A stretch of DNA of 64,000 bases from Paenibacillus sp. Root444D2 (GTDB lineage Bacteria; Bacillota; Bacilli; Paenibacillales; NBRC-103111). The position numbers and the translations under genes are program-made. The DNA is taken from the NCBI RefSeq assembly GCF_001426375.1, contig NZ_LMEO01000051.1:186241-250240 (forward strand). The letters are read 5' to 3'. The notes under the pieces were generated by a model that was not told where the DNA came from, searched no databases, and worked only from the letters and a program-made list of their open reading frames with translations. This document shows positions 57,605-64,000 of this stretch, in pieces (the stretch's first letter is position 1; each line of letters begins with the position of its first letter).

Positions 57605-59179
57605 ATGTTGAAGAAAAGCTTGCTAGGGACAAGAAACTGGAGAAGACTCTGTTTAACCGCAGTATTATCCGTATCAATGTTAGGCATTGTTCCACAAGCT
57701 TTTGCGGAAGGTCCGAATGACCCCGCGCCATCGATAACGCCGACAACGGCGAATGGCAAAAAGGTGCTGTTTGACAATACGCACGGTCAAACGGCAGGCG
57801 CAGCTGATTGGGTTATTGACGGCGGTTTCTCTGATTTTGCTAACGCATTAGGAAATGCAGGCTATTTGGTAAAAGAACTGCGTAAGAGTACAGCGATTAC
57901 ACTCTCCGATTTATCAGCGTATGATGTGTTCGTTATTGGTGAGGCTAACATTCCATATAAGACATCTGAGCAAAGCGCCATGCTGCAGTATGTGCAAGGC
58001 GGCGGCAGCATCTTCTTCATTGGTGATCATTACAATGCAGATCGTAATAAAAATCGTTGGGACGCTTCAGAAGTATTCAATGGCTTTCGCCGCGGCGCGT
58101 GGACCAATCCAGCTGCGGGAATGAGTACAGCAGAAGCTGCTTCAGCAGCGATGCAGGGTGTTGCAAGCTCTGATTGGTTGTCGGCCAATTTCGGAGTGAA
58201 GTTCCGTTATAACGCATTAGGTGATATTACAGCGAATAATATCGTGAGCCCCTCTCAGGCTTTTAATATTACGAGTGGTGTCTCCACGGTTGCTATGCAT
58301 GCAGGCTCGACTTTAGCGGTTACTGACCCTAACAAAGCCAAAGGTATTGTTTACCTGCCAGCGACAACGACCAAATGGGCTAGTGCAGTGGATCAAGGGG
58401 TATACAACGGCGGAGGAGTAGCAGAAGGTCCTTATGTCGCGGTCTCCAAAGTGAGTGCAGGCAAAGCCGGATTCATCGGCGATTCCTCACCAGTTGAAGA
58501 TGCGACGCCAAAGTATAAGAGAGAAGAGACAGGCGGTACGAAAACGACGTATGCGGGATTCCAAGAGCAGAATGATGCTTCTCTTTTAGTAAATATGGTG
58601 AACTGGTTGGCGACCAAAGAAAGTTATACAAGTTTAACGCAAGTGCCAGGCCTTACCTTGGATTCAGCAACTACAATTTACTCATGGGAGCAGCCGGCTA
58701 ACACAACAGAGCCGCAGGCCGAGCCTTGGGCAGCACCTGCAGCTGGTTATAATTGGTGGGATCCTTCAACGTTTAAAGTAGGATCTTACGGATATAATAC
58801 CGCCACGAATACAACAGATCCGTTTGCATTTGTCCATCAAGCGCAATTGCCAAATCAGGCGGTTTTTCAAGTGAAGATTATTCTAAATGGCCTAACAGCA
58901 AATTCAACAACAACAGGCTATAATATTGGTATTTATAATGGTTCAGGTACCCAGGTCGCTAAGGTTCAAAATAGCAATGGCACATGGCCTTCCACTTACG
59001 GTTACAGCACGAGCTTCTCATTAACAGCTGACGCAAGCGGTCATGCGGAGAAGATTGTGAGTATTCAAATTAATCCAAGTATCTCCGGTTCTGCTAATAT
59101 GCGCTTGAGACAGAACACGACTGCCAAATTTACTGAGGCCGTTACGATCGCTAATGTTCCAGTTGAGCCACTGCCTTAA
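57605..59179 (+). CDS. Secreted protein with N-terminal GATase-like domain
   Basis: 524 residues with a Sec signal peptide (RNWRRLCLTAVLSVSMLGIV, cleavage near QAFA-EG). The next ~270 residues resemble type 1 glutamine-amidotransferase-like (DUF4350-type) folds: KVLFDNTHGQTAGAADWVID, LSAYDVFVIGEANIPYK, MLQYVQGGGSIFFIGDHYNA. The C-terminal ~150 residues (YNWWDPSTFKVGSYGYNTAT and a beta-rich end) look like a sugar- or surface-binding domain. Activity unknown; some relatives are annotated as DNA-binding or nuclease-associated. ATG 57605 follows AGGATGGTGGG. It occupies the place where phoP lies in Bacillus. Confidence 0.75.
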   Translation: MLKKSLLGTRNWRRLCLTAVLSVSMLGIVPQAFAEGPNDPAPSITPTTANGKKVLFDNTHGQTAGAADWVIDGGFSDFANALGNAGYLVKELRKSTAITLSDLSAYDVFVIGEANIPYKTSEQSAMLQYVQGGGSIFFIGDHYNADRNKNRWDASEVFNGFRRGAWTNPAAGMSTAEAASAAMQGVASSDWLSANFGVKFRYNALGDITANNIVSPSQAFNITSGVSTVAMHAGSTLAVTDPNKAKGIVYLPATTTKWASAVDQGVYNGGGVAEGPYVAVSKVSAGKAGFIGDSSPVEDATPKYKREETGGTKTTYAGFQEQNDASLLVNMVNWLATKESYTSLTQVPGLTLDSATTIYSWEQPANTTEPQAEPWAAPAAGYNWWDPSTFKVGSYGYNTATNTTDPFAFVHQAQLPNQAVFQVKIILNGLTANSTTTGYNIGIYNGSGTQVAKVQNSNGTWPSTYGYSTSFSLTADASGHAEKIVSIQINPSISGSANMRLRQNTTAKFTEAVTIANVPVEPLP

Positions 59180-59220
59180 AACGTTAAGCGTACAGGAATC
59201 AGCTCGATCTATAGGAAGTG

Positions 59221-59261
59221 AAAATAACCCTGCGATCCTGATGAGTTCGTTGGGTTATTTT
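59221..59261 (+). terminator. Terminator after the secreted-protein gene
   Basis: AAAATAACCC pairs perfectly with GGGTTATTTT around a 21-nt loop. Confidence 0.75.
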
Positions 59262-59325
59262 GCGTAAAATTGGTCACAGTTTTGTGTAGATATAGTGAAT
59301 TAGCAGGATTCATGGGATCGCTTTC

Positions 59326-59355
59326 TTGTCGGGACTGTTCCAGTTCGGTTATACT
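59326..59355 (+). promoter_or_regulatory. Promoter of small membrane-protein gene
   Basis: TTGTCG, an 18-bp spacer and TATACT, 38 bp before the ATG. Confidence 0.55.
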
Positions 59356-59393
59356 TAATAAAACCAATACATAAAATTGCGGAGGTTGTCAAA

Positions 59394-59828
59394 ATGTATC
59401 CAGTTATGATTTTTTTACATGTCGTTAGTGCTTTATTGCTTGGTGCTTATATCATGTTCCCATTCTTAGTGGGACGAGCTGCAACATTGTCTGGAGCTGC
59501 CCAAGAGAGTTTTGTCGGCGTGATAGCTAAGATCAATCGCATCGGTCAATTTTCACTGATTGTAACCTTCCTTACAGGTGGCGCGATGATCAGTCAAGTG
59601 GATCCAAAGCCGTCCGTCCTATGGATGATCTCTTCCATTGTTCTTCTTCTGATTGTAGGAGCAATTACGGGTATGGTCGGTGGTAGAATCAAAAAGCTGA
59701 TTGCGAATAGCAAAGCAGGTAAAAGCACAGCTTCTGATGCTGCCAAAATTAAAACCTTCAGCTGGATCGCAGCCATCGCTGTTATCGTAGCTGTACTGAT
59801 TATGACGAATCCGCAGCTGTTGTCGTAA
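59394..59828 (+). CDS. Four-span membrane protein of unknown function
   Basis: 144 residues with hydrophobic segments at about 3-25, 50-70, 77-98 and 122-140 (MIFLHVVSALLLGAYIMFPF, FSLIVTFLTGGAMI, SSIVLLLIVGAITGMVGGRI, WIAAIAVIVAVLIM). The topology resembles DUF2269-like or CopD-like small membrane proteins, without clear metal ligands. GCGGAGG precedes the ATG. Monocistronic. Confidence 0.7.
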   Translation: MYPVMIFLHVVSALLLGAYIMFPFLVGRAATLSGAAQESFVGVIAKINRIGQFSLIVTFLTGGAMISQVDPKPSVLWMISSIVLLLIVGAITGMVGGRIKKLIANSKAGKSTASDAAKIKTFSWIAAIAVIVAVLIMTNPQLLS

Positions 59829-59846
59829 GCTTAAGGAAACAGAAAA

Positions 59847-59886
59847 GAAAGAGCATGTTCATCTTCTGGATGACATGCTCTTTCTG
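59847..59886. terminator. Terminator between facing genes
   Basis: AGAAAGAGCATGT pairs perfectly with ACATGCTCTTTCT. The T-rich side (TTTTCTGTTTCC) suits minus-strand transcription from the HD gene. Confidence 0.8.
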
Positions 59887-59927
59887 CATTTTCGGGATTC
59901 GGATCATGTTCGAACAGGGTGCTCTGA

Positions 59928-60509
59928 TTAATCCAATGTGATTTCATCTAATGTTTTCTCAAATGATGCACTCATATGCTCGAGGAAATAATCAACTTCA
60001 GGCATGTTCATTTTCTGTAAGCTTTCCAGAATTTGCTGCTTCGCGACGACGAATTCTCGGTTGCCAGTGGAGAGCTCGGTTAAGCATTTAATATACGCTT
60101 CGAGCAAGTCGGCGGCTTTCACCCAGCGGTAGAGCTCAGGGTCTGGCTCTTGAATTAAGCTGCGGTAAATACCGCTGATTTCAGGTGGAATCGTTTGAAT
60201 AAGCCGTTCGACTGCGACATCTTCGATCTCACGGAAATTCCGCAGTATTTGCTCATTGTTATGCTTCACAGGCTGGGGGATATCCCCCGTTAGTACTTCA
60301 GAAGCGTCGTGGAACAATGCGATGGACACTACGCGATCCGTTGGCACATTGCGTCCATATACTTCGTTGGCAATGGTGCATAACATATGCGCAATCGTCG
60401 AGACATAGAAAGAATGCTCTGCTACGTTTTCTCTACGCATGTTCCACATGAGACTCCAGCGATCAATATATTTAAGTCGATATAAGTAAGCGAAAAAGTG
60501 ATGATTCAT
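59928..60509 (-). CDS. YfbR-like HD-domain 5'-deoxynucleotidase
   Basis: 193 residues. The HD metal site is spread over AEHSFYVSTIAHML (first His), ALFHDASEVLTGDI (HD) and KAADLLEAYIKCL (Asp). This is the YfbR arrangement, which removes phosphate from deoxynucleoside 5'-monophosphates. Plain ATG start with GAGGAG nearby. Confidence 0.9.
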   Translation of the reverse strand: MNHHFFAYLYRLKYIDRWSLMWNMRRENVAEHSFYVSTIAHMLCTIANEVYGRNVPTDRVVSIALFHDASEVLTGDIPQPVKHNNEQILRNFREIEDVAVERLIQTIPPEISGIYRSLIQEPDPELYRWVKAADLLEAYIKCLTELSTGNREFVVAKQQILESLQKMNMPEVDYFLEHMSASFEKTLDEITLD

Positions 60510-60549
60510 CGGGTTAACTCCTCTTTCTATTAAAGTAAAACAAAACGGC

Positions 60550-61686
60550 TTATTTGACGCTCGGCGTCACCCTCACTGCCACCTTCCCGGTGGCCGGGGT
60601 GAAGACGAGCGGTTGCCCGATCAGCGCGCCAAGATCATCGAGCGCGATCGTGACCAGCCCGTGCTCGCGCAGCACGGGCTGCCGCAGCGTGACGCGCGCG
60701 TTCCCGCGCGTCGCTGACTTCGCATTCACCTGCAGGGTGAATGCCTCTTGCCCGAGGCGGAGGCGAAGCGCTCCGCCTTCCATTACAGCGCTGCCGCCGA
60801 GCTGCGCTGCGGCAGCGGCCGCGTCCACGCGCAGCGGGGCGTTGCCCGGCTGCGCCAAGACCCGGCGCTGGACCTGCCGGTGCAGCAGCTCCGGCGTGAT
60901 GCCGGGGCTGCCCGCGTTGATCCGCGGGATTAACAGATGATCGGCGCTTCGCGTCGCCATCTCTGGCGAAATCGTGAAGGCATAGCGGATGCCCGCCTTC
61001 GCTACTTGCTCTGTCGCCGCCGGTGACGTGATGCCGTATGGGTACGCCAACGTGTCCAGCGGCGCATCCGTTAAGCCCGCAAGCTTGCCGATGCAAGCTT
61101 GCGTATCCTTGTAAACACGCTGCGTATAAGCATCATCGCTCTCCGCATCCAATCTTCCTACAAGCGCTGCTTCACCACTTGGAAGCTTGTGGTGAAGATT
61201 GTTGGTATGGCAGCCAATATCGATAAAGTTCGTGGCATGCGTCATCTCACTGATTTGCTCCTTCGACATGGAAGGGATGTAGGACCCCAGCGGATTCGTT
61301 AAGTCATTGGTAATAACGAAATTCACAGCAGGAATTCGCAAGCTTTTCAAAATCGGATAGGCCGCTGTGTAAAAGCTTTGATAGCCATCATCGAACGTAA
61401 CCAGGACAGCATTCGATGGAACGGTAGCGCCCTCCATGTACTGTTTGAACTCTTCTAAGGAAATAAAATGATAGCCTTTGCTAAGTAGGAATTGAAGCTG
61501 ATTTTGAAAAAGCGAGCTTGTAATTGTGCTAGAGCTGGTGTCCTTTTCATGTACATGATGATACATAAGAACGGCCACTTGGTCCTGGTAGTAAATATCC
61601 TCTGAACGCTTAGCCTGCAGCGGCGTAAGCAAAAGGGTGAGCCCAATCAGGCTAACTAGAATCGAAATAGCGATTCTTTTGTACAT
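60550..61686 (-). CDS. Polysaccharide deacetylase with C-terminal stalk-like domain
   Basis: 378 residues. A signal/anchor segment (RIAISILVSLIGLTLLLTPL) is followed by a NodB-type deacetylase domain: VLMYHHVH, LVTFDDGYQSFYTAAYPIL (metal Asp-Asp), DIGCHTNNLHHKLP (metal histidines) and LAYPYGITSPAATE. The C-terminal ~95 residues (VDAAAAAAQLGGSAVMEGGA onward) resemble the copper-amine-oxidase-type stalk domain common in Paenibacillus cell-wall proteins. ATG 61686 follows AAGGAG. The 3' part is far more GC-rich than the 5' part. Likely a cell-wall glycan or spore cortex deacetylase. Confidence 0.9.
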   Translation of the reverse strand: MYKRIAISILVSLIGLTLLLTPLQAKRSEDIYYQDQVAVLMYHHVHEKDTSSSTITSSLFQNQLQFLLSKGYHFISLEEFKQYMEGATVPSNAVLVTFDDGYQSFYTAAYPILKSLRIPAVNFVITNDLTNPLGSYIPSMSKEQISEMTHATNFIDIGCHTNNLHHKLPSGEAALVGRLDAESDDAYTQRVYKDTQACIGKLAGLTDAPLDTLAYPYGITSPAATEQVAKAGIRYAFTISPEMATRSADHLLIPRINAGSPGITPELLHRQVQRRVLAQPGNAPLRVDAAAAAAQLGGSAVMEGGALRLRLGQEAFTLQVNAKSATRGNARVTLRQPVLREHGLVTIALDDLGALIGQPLVFTPATGKVAVRVTPSVK

Positions 61687-61802
61687 GTCAGTGAATCTCC
61701 TTGTTTTCCTCACAAGAACCGTCGAACTCTTCATGGGAGGTATGTTATAATAGTTTGTAATTATTATTATGTGTGTATTTGAGAGAGGAGCCAGACCTAG
61801 TC

Positions 61803-63353
61803 ATGCAGCATTTTTATCAAAGCGTCTACGATTTGATTGTCGAAACTTCCACAAACCTTCCCGGTGATGTGCGCCGTGCGGTGCAAGCCGCTCAGGAAAA
61901 TGAGGACAAAGGCACGCGTTCTGCGTTATCTCTATCCCGCATTGCGGATAACATCCATATGGCGGAATGCAATGTATCCCCAATTTGTCAGGATACAGGT
62001 ATGCCAACGTTTATTATACACTGTCCGGTTGGGGCAAACCAACTTATCATGAAGAAGCAAATCTTAGAAGCGGTTGCTAATGCAACCAAAGCCAGTAAGC
62101 TGCGCACGAACTCCGTAGACTCCCTTACAGGTACAAACAGCGGAGATAATCTTGGGCCTGGTACGCCGGTTGTTCATTTCGAGCAATGGGAACGTGACGA
62201 TATCGAAGTGAAGTTGATTCTAAAAGGCGGCGGCTGTGAGAACAAAAATATTCAATACAGCTTGCCTGCTGATCTTGAAGGTGTAGGTAAAGCAGGACGT
62301 GATCTTGACGGCATTCGCAAATGTGTCATGCATGCGGTTTACCAAGCGCAAGGTCAAGGATGCAGTGCGGGTTTCATCGGCGTAGGTATTGGAGGCGACC
62401 GTACAAGCGGGTACGAGCTGGCTAAGCACCAATTATTCCGTCATGTTGACGATGTGAATCCACATCCGGAGCTGCGCAAGGTCGAAGAGTACGTCATGGA
62501 GCACGCCAATACGCTTGGTATTGGAACAATGGGATTCGGCGGTCAAGTGACTCTGCTTGGCTGTAAAGTTGGCGTAATGAACCGTTTGCCAGCAAGTTTC
62601 TTCGTTTCTGTTGCGTACAACTGTTGGGCTTTCCGTCGTCAAGGCGTAGTCTTGAATGCGGAAACTGGTGAAATCAATGGCTGGTCTTATCCAAGAGGGA
62701 CAGAGGTTTCTTTCCAAGAGGCTTTCGAAGCGAGTGCAGAAGAAGCTAAGAATACGCCAAAAGAAGAGCGTCGTGAGATCGTATTGACAACGCCAATATC
62801 GGAAGAGCAAATCCGCAGCCTCAAAGTCGGTGATGTCGTAGTCATCAATGGTACGATGCACACGGGACGCGATGCGCTGCATAAATATTTGATGGATCAT
62901 GATGCGCCGGTTGATCTCAATGGGGCTGCGATTTATCATTGCGGGCCGGTGATGAGTAAGGATGAAGCTGGCGAATGGCACGTTAAAGCGGCGGGACCAA
63001 CGACTAGTATCCGTGAGGAACCTTACCAAGGTGATATTATCAAGAAATTTGGCATTCGAGCAGTCATTGGTAAAGGCGGAATGGGGCCGAAAACGTTAGC
63101 AGCTTTGAAAGAACATGGCGGTGTTTATTTGAACGCTATCGGTGGTGCTGCGCAATACTACGCACAGTGCTTTAAGAAGGTTGAAGGCGTAGATTACATG
63201 GAATTCGGAATTCCTGAAGCGATGTGGCACTTGGAAACAGAAGGATTCGCTGCTATCGTAACGATGGATTCACACGGCAACAGCCTACATGCTGACGTAG
63301 AGAAGAATTCACTTGAGAAGCTGGCAGCTCTGAAAGAGCCTGTATTCAAATAA
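61803..63353 (+). CDS. fumA: Fumarate hydratase, class I (iron-sulfur)
   Basis: 516 residues. The N-terminal alpha part has NVSPICQDTGMPTFIIHCPV and GGGCENKNIQYSLPADLEG with the cluster-binding cysteines, and AQGQGCSAGFIGVGIGGDRT. The C-terminal beta part has KVGDVVVINGTMHTGRDALH, GAAIYHCGPVMSK and GPTTSIREEPYQGDIIKKFG. Converts fumarate to L-malate, linking with mdh upstream. ATG 61803 has GAGAGGAG somewhat far upstream (about 12 bp); an upstream GTG at 61773 lacks a site. Confidence 0.95.
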   Translation: MQHFYQSVYDLIVETSTNLPGDVRRAVQAAQENEDKGTRSALSLSRIADNIHMAECNVSPICQDTGMPTFIIHCPVGANQLIMKKQILEAVANATKASKLRTNSVDSLTGTNSGDNLGPGTPVVHFEQWERDDIEVKLILKGGGCENKNIQYSLPADLEGVGKAGRDLDGIRKCVMHAVYQAQGQGCSAGFIGVGIGGDRTSGYELAKHQLFRHVDDVNPHPELRKVEEYVMEHANTLGIGTMGFGGQVTLLGCKVGVMNRLPASFFVSVAYNCWAFRRQGVVLNAETGEINGWSYPRGTEVSFQEAFEASAEEAKNTPKEERREIVLTTPISEEQIRSLKVGDVVVINGTMHTGRDALHKYLMDHDAPVDLNGAAIYHCGPVMSKDEAGEWHVKAAGPTTSIREEPYQGDIIKKFGIRAVIGKGGMGPKTLAALKEHGGVYLNAIGGAAQYYAQCFKKVEGVDYMEFGIPEAMWHLETEGFAAIVTMDSHGNSLHADVEKNSLEKLAALKEPVFK

Positions 63354-63410
63354 TTTTCTAAGCGATGCACTTAACCTTCATCTTTACAAAAAAAATACTG
63401 GATTAGGCAC

Positions 63411-63455
63411 GGAAGAAAGGGTTACTATGTAGAGTAGCTCTTTTCTTTTTGTTTT
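63411..63455 (+). terminator. Terminator after fumarase gene
   Basis: AAGAAAGGGTTACT pairs (one bulge, G-U pairs) with AGTAGCTCTTTTCTT, followed by TTTTTG. Confidence 0.75.
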
Positions 63456-63500
63456 TCACCCATGAAATGGACAGACTGAACCATCGGAGGCTAGTATCAG

Positions 63501-64000
63501 ATGACCAAATTCCGTGCCAAACTAACTTTTATTTTGATTTTATTGATTGGTTGTTCGATGCTGATTGCGGGCATTTTCATGGCTAAGGTACTTGAGAATT
63601 CTCACATAAAGTCTTTACAAGACAATATGGAACGCGAGCTGCAAGTTATTACGGCAGCTTTGGATTGGAACCGAAAAGGGACCGATGTAGAGTTGATTTC
63701 TTACTATACGGAACAAGCCAAACATCTTAAAGAAGCAACGAATGAGAGACTGACGTATGTTCGAGCGGATGGCAAAGTATTAGGTGACTCTGATCAAAGG
63801 CCCGAACAGATGGACAATCACTTGAATCGACCGGAGATTGCTTCGGCAGCAGCGAATGGCGTCGGCTACGTTACGCGTTACAGCGATACATTGAAAGAAA
63901 ATATGCTTTATGCCGCTATTCCAGTGAAGAATGAAGCGCAGGAGACAACAGGTTTTCTACGTATTTCTATGAGCTTGGAACAAGTAGGGAAGTCGATTCG
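63501..64000 (+). CDS. PhoR/PnpS-type sensor histidine kinase, N-terminal part
   Basis: 166 codons are visible before the window ends. An N-terminal membrane span (RAKLTFILILLIGCSMLIAG), then an extracytoplasmic sensing domain with ITAALDWNRKGTDVELISYY, LTYVRADGKVLGDSDQRPEQ, MDNHLNRPEIASAAANGVGY and ENMLYAAIPVK. 'GDS...MDNHLNRPEI' and 'LRISMSLEQV' are typical of PhoR/PnpS phosphate-sensing kinases. GGAGG lies 11 bp upstream of the ATG. No phoP response-regulator gene precedes it, and a terminator separates it from fumA. The kinase core lies beyond the window. Confidence 0.85.
   Translation, partial: MTKFRAKLTFILILLIGCSMLIAGIFMAKVLENSHIKSLQDNMERELQVITAALDWNRKGTDVELISYYTEQAKHLKEATNERLTYVRADGKVLGDSDQRPEQMDNHLNRPEIASAAANGVGYVTRYSDTLKENMLYAAIPVKNEAQETTGFLRISMSLEQVGKSI

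Noticed and set aside
60554..61096. Long frames opposite and alongside the deacetylase 3' end
   Set aside because: Very GC-rich DNA suppresses stop codons; the true frame is shown by the deacetylase and stalk-domain motifs.

Overview
The window is a chromosomal segment of an endospore-forming member of the Bacillota, most likely Paenibacillus or a close relative. The evidence is gene content and order: a cotJABC spore-coat operon, a gerP-like gene, five tandem YheC/YheD coat-associated ATP-grasp genes, ytvI, the ytoI-ytpI-ytrI-ytrH-dnaE block, accDA-pyk, fxsA-ytvI and citZ-icd-mdh. This resembles the Bacillus dnaE-to-phoPR neighbourhood, but with local rearrangements. There is no rRNA and no CRISPR array.

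Region 1 (1-2.7 kb): the 3' part of a ytvI-like gene, a HAD phosphatase, a decayed NlpC/P60 fragment, then cotJA, cotJB and the first 77 codons of cotJC.

Region 2 (2.74-19.31 kb): a 16,570-bp element that splits cotJC. The N-terminal half of CotJC reads up to a TATAA core on the left. A second TATAA core on the right is followed in frame by the missing C-terminal half. Joining the cores restores an uninterrupted 189-codon CotJC. The left end carries a large serine recombinase resembling the skin recombinase SpoIVCA. The right end carries two tiny ORFs that could be directionality factors. The architecture is that of an element excised during sporulation (like sigK-skin, SPbeta-spsM and vfbin-spoVFB), here in cotJC. 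Its cargo looks largely defensive: a wHTH-HNH nuclease, an AbiJ_NTD4 protein, a three-gene McrBC-like system (coiled-coil protein, McrB AAA+ NTPase, McrC-type DUF2357/PD-(D/E)XK nuclease) and a small holin-like toxin candidate. It also holds a resolvase plus a decayed resolvase, a tRNA-like gene, a replication-type wHTH gene, an XRE-led phage-type operon, a proliferating 'MIGxEP' N-terminal cassette, and repeats.

Region 3 (19.7-35.7 kb): a YdcF-like protein, nagBA (amino-sugar catabolism), a HAD protein, a gerPF-like gene, and a metal-efflux operon (CDF transporter plus ArsR regulator) behind a 26-bp operator palindrome. Then come the five yheCD paralogues, yheA, an acyltransferase and a nitroreductase. 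Two copies of a ~230-bp hairpin-rich repeat lie at 19.7 and 35.0 kb.

Region 4 (35.7-49.5 kb): ytoI, ytpI, ytrI, ytrH, dnaE, a pgpA/yutG-like gene, accD-accA-pyk (pfkA is not between accA and pyk), a repeat-rich 700-bp gap, a YbgC-type thioesterase, fxsA and a second ytvI.

Region 5 (49.6-64 kb): ppk facing ppx (polyphosphate synthesis and breakdown, overlapping tail to tail), citZ, icd, mdh, a secreted GATase-like protein, a small membrane protein, an HD nucleotidase, a polysaccharide deacetylase, class I fumarase, and the start of a PhoR/PnpS-type histidine kinase that runs off the window.
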